Origin: an uncultured Chloroflexota bacterium
Lineage (GTDB): Bacteria > Chloroflexota > Anaerolineae > Caldilineales > Caldilineaceae
NCBI GenBank assembly: GCA_903858085.1
Contig: CAIOHJ010000263.1
Span: 1 to 64,000 of the forward strand
DNA length: 64,000 bases
Reading direction: 5' to 3'
Below the pieces are notes generated by a model. The model did not search any database. It was given only the letters and a program-made list of their open reading frames with translations, and had not been told where the DNA came from. The translations under genes and the position numbers were made by a program. This document shows, one piece after another, positions 33,805 through 42,808 of the stretch (position 1 is the stretch's first letter; every line of letters starts with the position of its first letter).

Positions 33805-36033
33805 ATGTCAGGAACGAACTGGGCACGGCTGGAACGGTGGGCAGCTGCGATAGCGCTCGTCATGACCCTGGCGCTGTTGTTGGGGTGGCTGGGGCAGGAG
33901 AGCCCGGCGTTGGCAGCAGGATCTGCGGCGACCACGGCCTATCCGAGCCCGACGCCGGCGGTGCCCCTCCCTGACAGCTACGAAGACGACGACGCCTGTG
34001 GCCAGGCTGCTCCGCTCAGCCTGGACGACCGGCAGGCGCACACCTTCCACGACAGCGCCGAACAGGACTGGCTCCGATTTTCTGCGGAGGCGAACACCAC
34101 CTACCGGGTGGAAATCACCAAAATTGGCGCCACTGTCAATCCGGTGGTGAGCCTTTACAACAGCTGCGGCGACGTGGCGACGACAGTCGTCCACAACCCC
34201 TACGGCACCACAGTACAACTTCAGTGGAACGCCACCCGCACCGGCAGCTATTTTCTCAAGCTCCACCCTTACGACCCCAGCCAGACGGGTCTGGCCAACG
34301 AGTACACGCTGATTGTCCGGCGCGACGAAATTCCACCCGCCATGCCCGGCACCCTGCGCTGTTTTTCGATCTCGCCCACCGTCATCGGGGTGCAGTGGGC
34401 GCGCAGCACCTCCATCGACGTGGAGGGCTATCGGGTGCTCTACCAGCGGGTCGGTGCAGTGGACAGCGGCGAGGTCAACGTGCAGCAGGGCCTTCGCATG
34501 ACCTATGTCGAGATCGAGGGGTTGACCCCGGACGCCCAGTACACGTTTCAGGTGGCAGCGTTCGACTACTCGCTCAATTTGAGCCCTGCAGCTGGCCCGA
34601 CCCTGCCTTGCACAGCCCAGAACCCACCGGATACCACGCCTCCTGTTGTGACGCTCCAGAACCCGCAGATCCAGGAGGTCTACACGACCACCACCAATCT
34701 GCTGACGTTCACCGGGCTGGCCGAAGATCAAAATGGGAGCACCCCGGGCAGGCTCAGCCGTGTGAGCGTCACCAATCGTTCGCGCGAGCAGACTGGCTGG
34801 GATTATACCCTCACCGCCGCCAGCGCAACCTTCCGGGTCGACAACCTGCGTCTGAGCGTCGGCCCCAACCAGATCCTTGTGAAGGTCTTCGATGAAGCTG
34901 GCAACAGCACCGAACGCACGATGATCGTCAACCGTGTGGGCAATGTGCGCGGCGCCGCGTTGATCGTCGCTGGCCACAACGAGACCTTTGCCCTGCAGAC
35001 CAATATCTACAACGCAGCCAACCGAGCCTTTCGTGTCTTTCTGGCCGCCGGCTACGACCCGGACGAGATCTATTACATTGCCCCGACTGCCCAGGATGCC
35101 GACGGGGATGGCACCGACGACGTCGACGCCGCCGCCACACCTGCCGCGATCCAGGCTGCTCTGGAAAGCTGGGCCCGCCAGCCAGGACGGCTGGGGCCCG
35201 AGATTCCGTTTTTTCTGTACTTTATCGACCACGGGCTGGACGAAAAATTTTGCGTCAACGGCTGCTCAGAGAGCCAATCGGTTTCCCCGACCCAGCTCAA
35301 CAGTTGGCTCGACGACCTGGAAAACGCAACAGGCACCCACCAGATCACGGTTTTGATGGAAGCCTGCCGCTCGGGCAGTTTTATCAACCGCAACAATGGC
35401 AGCCCGTCGAGCGGGCTCGGCAAAAGTGGTCGTGTGGTGATGACTTCTACCGGCGCTGCCAACAACGCCTACGCCTCTTCGGAGGGTGCCTTCTTCTCCG
35501 ACGCTTTTTTTTCCTGCGCAGTCAACAGCAACAATCTCCGCCAATGCTTTGAACAAGCGAGCAGCGCCGTGGCTGCCACAGGTGTCCACCAAACCCCCTG
35601 GCTGGACGACAACGGCGACGGCATCTACAATGACGGCGATGGGGGGCTGGCCGCCCAACGCTCTGTGCTCAGCGCCTTCACCTCGACGACGCCCACCATA
35701 GAGCAGTTCACAGTCACTCGGACGTTCAACAACGCAACCCTGGAGGCGACTGTCGGCGAGGGTGTCGAGGAGATCGCGTTTGTCTGGGCCAATCTTTACC
35801 CACCCTCCTTCCGGGAGCCGGTCGACATCACGCTCAACTTGAATCTGCCGACCGTGCGTCTGGACCCTGTCGCCGGGGAGCCGGGCCTCTATCGCTTTCA
35901 GTACACCAACGGCATGACCGAACCCGGGTTCTACCGTGTCGTCTTCTACGCCCAGGATCGTCTGGGCTATCAGGCAGACCCCCAGGTGTTTTGGACCGGG
36001 GGGGCTGTCTTTTTGCCGTCGATTTCTCGTTGA
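33805..36033 (+). CDS. Secreted legumain-like cysteine peptidase (C13) with PPC, FN3 and Ig-like domains
   Basis: A 742-residue exported protein. Signal peptide (residues 10-38, AGSAATT cleavage region), a PPC-like domain (EDDDACGQAAPLSLDDRQAH, HTFHDSAEQDWLRF), a fibronectin-III domain (about 180-270, PAMPGTLRCFSISPTVIGVQW), an Ig-like domain, then the peptidase domain with H476 (YFIDHGLDEKF) and C521 (VLMEACRSGSFI). E-A-C-R-S-G-S is the legumain-family catalytic signature, so asparaginyl-type or related cleavage is possible. A beta domain follows, ending in GGAVFLPSISR. The ATG at 33805 has GGGAGGG upstream. It heads a run of secreted peptidase genes. Confidence 0.87.
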   Translation: MSGTNWARLERWAAAIALVMTLALLLGWLGQESPALAAGSAATTAYPSPTPAVPLPDSYEDDDACGQAAPLSLDDRQAHTFHDSAEQDWLRFSAEANTTYRVEITKIGATVNPVVSLYNSCGDVATTVVHNPYGTTVQLQWNATRTGSYFLKLHPYDPSQTGLANEYTLIVRRDEIPPAMPGTLRCFSISPTVIGVQWARSTSIDVEGYRVLYQRVGAVDSGEVNVQQGLRMTYVEIEGLTPDAQYTFQVAAFDYSLNLSPAAGPTLPCTAQNPPDTTPPVVTLQNPQIQEVYTTTTNLLTFTGLAEDQNGSTPGRLSRVSVTNRSREQTGWDYTLTAASATFRVDNLRLSVGPNQILVKVFDEAGNSTERTMIVNRVGNVRGAALIVAGHNETFALQTNIYNAANRAFRVFLAAGYDPDEIYYIAPTAQDADGDGTDDVDAAATPAAIQAALESWARQPGRLGPEIPFFLYFIDHGLDEKFCVNGCSESQSVSPTQLNSWLDDLENATGTHQITVLMEACRSGSFINRNNGSPSSGLGKSGRVVMTSTGAANNAYASSEGAFFSDAFFSCAVNSNNLRQCFEQASSAVAATGVHQTPWLDDNGDGIYNDGDGGLAAQRSVLSAFTSTTPTIEQFTVTRTFNNATLEATVGEGVEEIAFVWANLYPPSFREPVDITLNLNLPTVRLDPVAGEPGLYRFQYTNGMTEPGFYRVVFYAQDRLGYQADPQVFWTGGAVFLPSISR

Positions 36034-36105
36034 GTGCAGCGCGCGGCAGCCCTCCCTCGTGCTGGCAGCAGAGTGGAGAACGAAATGGTAGAGCCTGATC
36101 GATCT

Positions 36106-36113
36106 GGGGGGGG
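36106..36113 (+). promoter_or_regulatory. Poly-G ribosome-binding region of the C25 gene
   Basis: A run of eight G lies 9 nt before the ATG at 36123 and directly abuts another in-frame ATG at 36114. It is the only Shine-Dalgarno-like sequence here, so slippage in it would change the spacing to the start codon. Confidence 0.45.
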
Positions 36114-36122
36114 ATGCAGCGG

Positions 36123-39100
36123 ATGACACAGTGGAGGACACAGTGGAGGACACAGTGGAGGACACAGTGGAGGACACAGTGGAGGACACAGTGGAGGACA
36201 CAGTGGAGGACACGGTGGAGGACACGGTGGGTCTGGTCGGCTGTGGGCGGCTGTCTGCTGGTCGTCGGCGTCCTGACTGCCTTGAACGTCTCCGCCGGGG
36301 GCAGCGCAGGGCCTGACCTCAGCGCCGCTCTCCGTCTGGAACCGGCAATCCCTGCGCTCAACCAGCCGACCCAGATCTTTTTTGTGATCCGTAACACCGG
36401 CACTGTTTTTCTGCCGGGCCCGATCACCCTGCATGGGTTCATTGACCCTGGCCAGCCCCCTACACAGGATACACCGGGCGCTGAATTGACGCGGGGGGAG
36501 GGGTTGGGCCCTGGGGAAGAATGGCGACAGGAGATCACCTATGCCTTTTCCAGCGAAGGCTGCACCCATCGGGTCTATGGCTGGGTCGACCGTGCCAATA
36601 CGGTCGCAGAAAGCGACGAGAGCAACAATCTGGCTGCCTTGACAGTCTGCGTGGGCAATGTCAGCTGTGCCCCAGACAGCTTCGAAGGCAGCGGCGGAGA
36701 CGACAACCGCGCCAGTGCACGCTGGTTTTTGGAAAATCTGACCCAGCCGCGCAGCCTCTGCAATGCCCAGAGCAGCCAGAGCCCAGACCGCGACTGGGTC
36801 AAATTTACAGTCTTCAGCGGCATCACCTATACCCTGGAGATCGGTGCCCCTGAAGAACATGTGCGGGCGAGCATCGAACTCGACGCCAGCTGTGGCACGG
36901 TGGCCAGCGGTCAGGCCAGCCCGCTGCTCTGGCAGTCGTCGATCAACGGCATCTGCTACGCAGGTGTCGAACAGGATGCGCTGGTCGGGCCGCTGACAGC
37001 CTACTCGCTGACGTTGCGCAGCGCCAGTGGGGTCGTCGACCTCTACGAGCCCGACGACAGCTGTGCCCAGGCACGCGACCTGCCCACCGACGGCGTGCGT
37101 CAGAGCCACCTGTTCCAGCTGCCAGGCGACGTCGACTGGGTCAAGTTCAATGTGGAGGCGGGCAGTACCTTCCAGATGGTGGCGGACAACACCACGCCGG
37201 GGGTGGCTCCGCAAATCACCCTTTTCGCCAGCTGTGACCAGGTAGATGCCGGAAACAGCCTCTCCAGCCCGTCCAGCCAGCTGCTGCAGGCGGCTACCCA
37301 GAGCGCGGTCTATTACGCGCGGGTCGCCAACCAGAATCCAGAGAGTTTCGGCGCGGACAAACGCTACGACGTGCGTGTGGCTGTCGCTGCCTGTGTCTCC
37401 GATGCGAGCGAACCAGATGATCTGCCAGCGGCAGCACGGCCGCTGGCGCTCGACCAGCCTGGGGTCCACAACATCTGCCCGGGCGGCGACGAGGATTGGG
37501 CACGGCTGGCGCTGCAGGCCGGCCAACCTTATGTGGTGCAGACCACCGATCTGGCCTTTGCCGCCGATACGCTTCTGACGATCTTCAGCGCCGATGGGCT
37601 GACCCGGCTGGCTGAAAACGACGACTATGGGTATGTCAACGGCTCACGTCTGCTCTTCACCCCACCGGCAGACGGGGAGTATCTGGTGCGGGTGCGCCAT
37701 GCCAACCCGACCGCCAATGGGCCCCACACACAATACAGCCTGGTGGCGCGCGCCGGCTTTTGTCAACCGGACGGCCAGGAGGGGGAGAGCGGGGACAACG
37801 GCCCTGGCGACGCCACCTCTTTGGCACCCAACCAGCCTGCGCAACAGCACAATTTTTGTGCCGACCCGCTGAACCCTGCTCTGGGGGACCAGGACTGGCT
37901 TGCCCTCTCGGCACAGGCGGGCAACCGCTACCAGGTCACCACCGGCCTGCTCGGCCCCAACACCGACACGGTGCTCGAACTGTATGCCGACGACGGCGCC
38001 ACCCTGCTGCAGGACAACGACGATACCGGCACAGGGCTGGAAGCTTCGCTGGTTTTTACAGCCGCCGCCGACAGTACGTACTACGTGCGTGCCCGCCAGT
38101 ACAACAGCACCCTCACCGGAAACGATACCGCCTACACGATCCAGCTGCGCAGCGACGCCCCTCCCACGCCGACCCCGACCCCCACCCCGCCCCCCACGCC
38201 GACCCCGCTGCCGACCCCTGCCCCGGTGTTGACGGCCACCAAGACTTTGATCCTGTTCAACGCTGCCGAGATGACAAAACTGTATGGGGCCAGCGCAGTC
38301 AGCAGCCTGCTGGACAAGCTGTTTGCGCTGGCGGACCTCCCCGAGGTGGCAGGCGCTCTCCTTCAGGTGGAGAATGACCCGGCGGTCGCCGCTGCCTACG
38401 CAGCCTGGACTGCCGATGCCACCACGCTGGCGGACAACGAACTGGCCAACGCCGTGACCTCCGCTGTCCGCAACCGGCTGGCGACCTTCCTGGCCGCCGC
38501 CCCCCATCTCGAAGCAGTCGTGATCGTCGGCGGCGACCGTCTCCTCCCCTTTCGCCGGGTGCCCGACCAGGTCTCCCCCAGCGGGCCCAGCAGCACGTCG
38601 GTCGAAGCCGCCTATGCCACCGAGATCGTCGATGCCACTGGCACGGTGCGCGCCGCCCTGGCAGAGAACCAGGTGCTGACCGACGACTACCTGGTCGACC
38701 GCACTCCCTCTCAGTGGCAGGACCGCCAGGGCAATTTTTACGATCTTTTTCTGCCCGACTACGCGGTCGGGCGTCTGGTCGAGACGCCCGCCGAGATCGG
38801 CGCGCTGGTCGATGGTTTTTTGAACGGCGCCAGGACCCTTGACGCTTCAGCAGGCAAAGCCCTGGTGACCGGCTACGATTTTGTCCAGGACAGCGCCAGC
38901 ACGATCGCTGCCCTCTTCAACGCCGACCTGATCCCGACCGACAGCCAGCTGATCGGTGCCAGCTGGCCTGGCGCCGCTTTGCAGACAAAATATCTGAACG
39001 CCGCGCCGCGCGTAGACCTCTATTCGGTCAACGGGCACTCGACCCACACCGCCATCGGGGCGCCCGACGGCGCCGACCTGACTGCCGCCGCAGTGCAGGC

Positions 39101-40364
39101 GGCCGCCGCTGACCTGCGCGGCGCGCTGGTCTTCAGTCTGGGCTGCCACGGCGGGCTCAACGAAGACGGCGTGCTGGACCTGCCGCAGGCCTTCGCCGCC
39201 CGACAGGCCCACTCCATCGGCAACACCGGCTTCGGCTGGGGAGGCAGCGGGATCGTCTACAGCGAGGCGTTGATGCGCACCTTTGCGCGCGAGTTGGTGC
39301 GCGAGCAGCGTGCCGAGATCGGCGCTGCCCTGGCAACCGCCAAACAGAAATACTATGCCCAGGCGCGCACCTTCAACGCCTACGACGCCAAAATTTTGAT
39401 GCAGGTCACGCTCTACGGCCTGCCAATGATGGCCCTGATCAGCGCCGGCAACTTGAACGACACCGCCCCCTTCCCAAGCGCAGTGGCCGACTTTTCCCCG
39501 CCCAGCGCCTTTGGCGACTATGCGGTGGGCAGCGCAGGCTACCGACTGCCGGCCTCTTTCGGCGCTTTCGATGAAATTCCCAGCGAAACTGGCACCAGCT
39601 TCACGCTGGACGACAACGGGGTCTTCGACGTCGGCGCGCCGCTGCAGCCACGCTACTTCGCCGACATCAGCGCGCCGGCTGCGGGGACGCTGCGCGGGGT
39701 CGTACTCTTCGGCGCCATCTACACCGATACGCCGGAGATCGACCCCGTCATCGCCCTGGCGACCAACGAGTATGTCGCCGACGACAGCGAGCCAGCCTTC
39801 CACAGCGACAACTTTTACCCAGCCATCCCCTTCAGCGTGCGCAGCGGCCTCGACCGGGCCGGCGACACGCTGCTGCTCAGCCTTGGCCAGTTCACCAGCA
39901 ACCCGGCTGCCAGCCAGGTTGCCCGCAACGCACCAGCCACAACGGGCGGAGTGCAGCGGCTCTACGACCAGATGAGCTTTGGTGCCTACTACTCCAACAG
40001 CCCCGACCGCAACGCCGCCAATATCCGTTCGGTCGACGGCATTCTGGATCCGGCGACCGGCCTGGGCAACGTCAAAGTCACGGCCAGCGACAGCTCCGGG
40101 GTACAGCAGGTCGTGGTGGCCTTCACCGACGGGGATGGCCGCTGGGAGAGCACACAACTGGCCTTCGACAGCAGAGCACAGACCTGGACCGGCACCCTCT
40201 CCGGGACATTGACCACACAATTTTTTGTGCAGGTGGTAGACGCCGCCGGCAACGTCGCGCTCAACGACAACAAGGGGCGTTACTATAGCCTGGCCCAGCC
40301 AGCACCCCTGGCGGCTGGCCAGCCGATCGGCGGGCGGATCTATCTGCCCACGGTCAGCCGCTGA
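36123..40364 (+). CDS. Secreted gingipain-like cysteine peptidase (C25) with CARDB and PPC-like domains
   Basis: A 1413-residue exported protein. The N-terminus is seven TQWR repeats followed by TRWR and TRWV, then a signal/anchor helix (AVGGCLLVVGVLTAL). A CARDB-like domain (about 65-175), several PPC-like domains (YEPDDSCAQARDLP, DWVKFNVEAG, DQDWLALSAQAG) and a Pro/Thr linker (PTPTPTPTPPPTPTPLPTP) lead to the C25 peptidase domain. Its dyad is H972 (YSVNGHSTHTAI) and C1008 (LVFSLGCHGG), with VVIVGGDRLLPFRRVPD and YAVGRLVETP as in gingipain relatives. A C-terminal beta domain ends in GGRIYLPTVSR. The ATG at 36123 is preferred for its spacing from the G run; 36114 is the alternative. It lies 89 bp after the C13 gene. 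Confidence 0.85.
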   Translation: MTQWRTQWRTQWRTQWRTQWRTQWRTQWRTRWRTRWVWSAVGGCLLVVGVLTALNVSAGGSAGPDLSAALRLEPAIPALNQPTQIFFVIRNTGTVFLPGPITLHGFIDPGQPPTQDTPGAELTRGEGLGPGEEWRQEITYAFSSEGCTHRVYGWVDRANTVAESDESNNLAALTVCVGNVSCAPDSFEGSGGDDNRASARWFLENLTQPRSLCNAQSSQSPDRDWVKFTVFSGITYTLEIGAPEEHVRASIELDASCGTVASGQASPLLWQSSINGICYAGVEQDALVGPLTAYSLTLRSASGVVDLYEPDDSCAQARDLPTDGVRQSHLFQLPGDVDWVKFNVEAGSTFQMVADNTTPGVAPQITLFASCDQVDAGNSLSSPSSQLLQAATQSAVYYARVANQNPESFGADKRYDVRVAVAACVSDASEPDDLPAAARPLALDQPGVHNICPGGDEDWARLALQAGQPYVVQTTDLAFAADTLLTIFSADGLTRLAENDDYGYVNGSRLLFTPPADGEYLVRVRHANPTANGPHTQYSLVARAGFCQPDGQEGESGDNGPGDATSLAPNQPAQQHNFCADPLNPALGDQDWLALSAQAGNRYQVTTGLLGPNTDTVLELYADDGATLLQDNDDTGTGLEASLVFTAAADSTYYVRARQYNSTLTGNDTAYTIQLRSDAPPTPTPTPTPPPTPTPLPTPAPVLTATKTLILFNAAEMTKLYGASAVSSLLDKLFALADLPEVAGALLQVENDPAVAAAYAAWTADATTLADNELANAVTSAVRNRLATFLAAAPHLEAVVIVGGDRLLPFRRVPDQVSPSGPSSTSVEAAYATEIVDATGTVRAALAENQVLTDDYLVDRTPSQWQDRQGNFYDLFLPDYAVGRLVETPAEIGALVDGFLNGARTLDASAGKALVTGYDFVQDSASTIAALFNADLIPTDSQLIGASWPGAALQTKYLNAAPRVDLYSVNGHSTHTAIGAPDGADLTAAAVQAAAADLRGALVFSLGCHGGLNEDGVLDLPQAFAARQAHSIGNTGFGWGGSGIVYSEALMRTFARELVREQRAEIGAALATAKQKYYAQARTFNAYDAKILMQVTLYGLPMMALISAGNLNDTAPFPSAVADFSPPSAFGDYAVGSAGYRLPASFGAFDEIPSETGTSFTLDDNGVFDVGAPLQPRYFADISAPAAGTLRGVVLFGAIYTDTPEIDPVIALATNEYVADDSEPAFHSDNFYPAIPFSVRSGLDRAGDTLLLSLGQFTSNPAASQVARNAPATTGGVQRLYDQMSFGAYYSNSPDRNAANIRSVDGILDPATGLGNVKVTASDSSGVQQVVVAFTDGDGRWESTQLAFDSRAQTWTGTLSGTLTTQFFVQVVDAAGNVALNDNKGRYYSLAQPAPLAAGQPIGGRIYLPTVSR
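36126..36231 (+). repeat. 12-bp tandem repeat encoding TQWR, about 8.8 copies
   Basis: Seven exact units of ACACAGTGGAGG start at 36126 and recur every 12 bp to 36209; an eighth differs by one base and a ninth is partial. In frame they encode Thr-Gln-Trp-Arg. Each unit carries GGAGG, a Shine-Dalgarno core. The array forms the charged part of the export signal of the C25 peptidase, and the other two forward frames are open as well. Confidence 0.95.
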
Positions 40365-40379
40365 GGGGAGTGCCTCCCC
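40365..40379. terminator. Short hairpin after the C25 gene
   Basis: GGGGAG-TGC-CTCCCC directly follows the stop codon. Without a T-tract it is a weak terminator candidate. Confidence 0.35.
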
Positions 40380-40531
40380 AAAGGGAGACCCTGTGAAGGC
40401 GTCGTTCTGTCTGCAGCCAGCCCCCAGCCGCAACGTTCGACGGAAAGGAGAACCGAAGGCATAACGAAATGGTCTGTTGTTGGCCGCCGCTAGATTTTGT
40501 CTGAATTTGTTTTCATTCAGGAGAAAAAAGT

Positions 40532-42715
40532 ATGTTTGGACAGACCCGTTCCAGCCTGCAGCGCACCCTCTTTGCCCTGCTCTGCAGCGCACTTCTGGCT
40601 CTTGCCCTGGCCCAGGTGGCCCTGGCCCAACAGGAACCGGCGACCGCCCAGCCAGGCGCTACCACGGCGGACGACGGCGGCGCCTGGGAAGTCGGCATCC
40701 ACGGCACCGCCGGGGACCTGACTGCCGCCACCGCCGCCGAACGCGCCGGCATGTGGGACAAGCTCAACGGCTGGTTTGTGCGCCGCTACAGCTACGCCGA
40801 AGCCGGCGCCTGGGAAGAAGATTTCAAGCGCGCTGATCTGGGAGGCACAGAAAACAGCTACATTGACTCGGTGGACCTGCAGTTCTATGTCGGCCACGGT
40901 GCGCCGGCGCGCTTCACCTTCGCCACCAACAACCGCGACGACGGCTCCCTGCAGGCCCCCGGCGACTGCAACACCACCTGGGGAGATGGCGACAACGAGT
41001 GGCTGGCGCTCACCTCCTGCCAGGTGCTGGCCGACGCCGGCATCGGGCCGATGGCACAGTGCATGAACCGTCAACATCTGATCCTGGGCTTTGTCACCAA
41101 CGCCTCGGCACACAACACCAGTACCAACACACAGGCCTACCACTTCGGCCGCTATCTGCGCAACAACTATACCCTCACGGCAGCCTGGTTTGCTGCCTGC
41201 GATGTGGCCCAGCGCAACCGGATCGCGCGCGTGATCGCCGAAGAGACCGCCTGCTTCAACGACAACCCCTACTCTAGCAGCGTCTGCGACGATGTGCTCG
41301 ACGACGACTACTTCTGGCTGACCCACAACTGCGGCACCGAGAGCGCCTCCGCCGTGCCGGTGAACGAGGTGCTCAGCATGCCGGTCTATCAATTCGCCCC
41401 CTACAGCCTGGACGAGGCGCAGGCGGATCTGACCCTGCTGGGCACTGCCTTCAACGTCGCGACCCCGCGCGTCTACCTGCCCAGCGTCCAGGGCAACGCC
41501 GCCGGCACGGTGGGCACCGCCGAGGGGCCGGGCACGTCGCCGGACCCCGACACCGGCGGATTTTTGGTCAGCAGCAACGGACAGCTCGAGCTGGACACCA
41601 ACAGCGGCCTTTACCGCTACACAGACCACGACCAGATGTGGAGCGCGGCCAGCGCCCAGAATGCCCTGGCCGCACGGGCTGCCGGGGCAACAGCCCTCAC
41701 CGCAGACGACGCGCGCGCGATCGCCGACGCCTTCCTGACCAACAACAACTTGATGGCCGGCGACGCTGCGTTCTACGAAGTCGTCCAGGACACCACCGGT
41801 ACAATCGATCGTGGCGCAGTGGTGGCCAGCGCGGCCGACATCGCAGCGGCCGAGACCCCGATCCTGCAGCAGGTGATCTACTCGCGCAAACTCGCGGCCC
41901 CCACGGTGACAGCCGCCGGCGTCAACGCGATTACCTACACGGTCGTCGGCCCCGGCGCCAAACAGAAGGTCTATCTGCCGGCGACGGTGCCGTCGGGCGT
42001 CACCGCCGCCACGCTGCTGGAAGAGGTCGACCCGGTGGGCGTGCAGGGCGGCTGGCGCGAGCTGCAGCCCCTGGTCAACGCAGCCGGGGCCCAGGTCATG
42101 ACCACCATCCTGGACGAAGCGACCGCTGCCGCACTCTACCTGGCGCTGGACGCCGACGTGACCATGAACTCGCTGCCGATCGACATCTCCGGCCGGGAGA
42201 TCCTTTCTGCCACGCTGGCCTACTGGGAAGAGGGTGCTGGCAGCAGCCAGGCCCACCTGATCCCGGTCTTCGAGTTCACGGTGCGTTTCACCGAGACAAC
42301 CACCAACCAGGTCTTCGAAGACTTCGTCTATGTGCCGGCCAGCTCCGAGTATCTGCGCCCGCTGGCGCGCGTGCCCGACGCCCCGCAGCGTACCGCTAGC
42401 GGTGAAAGCTTGACCTTGACCGCAGCCGACGCCTCCCAGACGCTGCGTACGCTGGGCGTCGGGGCCTTTGACTTTGTAATGGGCTACAACGGCGCCGACG
42501 GCACCTATCTGTATGAATGGTATCTGGGCACTGTGGCCCCCGAAAACAAGATCGCAGACTCTGCCCCCGGCGACGGCCTCCGCTCGGTCACTTTCACAGT
42601 GCCGGAGCCAGCCGACGACCACGCCACCAGCTTCGCTGTGCTGCTGGTCGTGACCGACAACGACAGCCCCAATGGGGCCAGGTCGACTTCGACGATCAAC
42701 ATTTCGCTCGAATAG
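40532..42715 (+). CDS. Secreted DUF6345 protein with a His/Cys pair
   Basis: A 727-residue exported protein with signal peptide (residues 10-33, ALAQQEP). The DUF6345 domain (about 45-310) includes the features WDKLNGWFVRRYSY, FYVGHGAPARFTF (H122) and WLALTSCQVL (C163). A His-Gly after a hydrophobic strand and a Cys after the next strand is the arrangement of clan-CD peptidases, so a cysteine-peptidase-like fold is possible, though DUF6345 has no proven activity. At 313-320 the sequence RVYLPSVQ resembles the tail found at the ends of its neighbours, followed by a Gly/Pro linker and a second ~380-residue domain with PepSY-like or repeat-like strands. CAGGAGA precedes the ATG. Function unknown. 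Confidence 0.75.
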   Translation: MFGQTRSSLQRTLFALLCSALLALALAQVALAQQEPATAQPGATTADDGGAWEVGIHGTAGDLTAATAAERAGMWDKLNGWFVRRYSYAEAGAWEEDFKRADLGGTENSYIDSVDLQFYVGHGAPARFTFATNNRDDGSLQAPGDCNTTWGDGDNEWLALTSCQVLADAGIGPMAQCMNRQHLILGFVTNASAHNTSTNTQAYHFGRYLRNNYTLTAAWFAACDVAQRNRIARVIAEETACFNDNPYSSSVCDDVLDDDYFWLTHNCGTESASAVPVNEVLSMPVYQFAPYSLDEAQADLTLLGTAFNVATPRVYLPSVQGNAAGTVGTAEGPGTSPDPDTGGFLVSSNGQLELDTNSGLYRYTDHDQMWSAASAQNALAARAAGATALTADDARAIADAFLTNNNLMAGDAAFYEVVQDTTGTIDRGAVVASAADIAAAETPILQQVIYSRKLAAPTVTAAGVNAITYTVVGPGAKQKVYLPATVPSGVTAATLLEEVDPVGVQGGWRELQPLVNAAGAQVMTTILDEATAAALYLALDADVTMNSLPIDISGREILSATLAYWEEGAGSSQAHLIPVFEFTVRFTETTTNQVFEDFVYVPASSEYLRPLARVPDAPQRTASGESLTLTAADASQTLRTLGVGAFDFVMGYNGADGTYLYEWYLGTVAPENKIADSAPGDGLRSVTFTVPEPADDHATSFAVLLVVTDNDSPNGARSTSTINISLE

Positions 42716-42727
42716 CGCTCGACCACC

Positions 42728-42768
42728 CGTCCTGGAGGCCCGGGTGGGGAACCCGGGCCTCCAGGACG
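42728..42768. terminator. Perfect 18-bp hairpin after the DUF6345 gene
   Basis: Arms 42728-42745 (CGTCCTGGAGGCCCGGGT) and 42751-42768 are exact complements with a 5-nt loop. It lies 12 nt past the stop and has no T-tract; it may serve as mRNA 3' end, terminator or REP-like repeat. Confidence 0.65.
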
Positions 42769-42808
42769 CTGGCAGCGCCCCGTAGAAAGACAGGCTCAGC
42801 AACATTCC

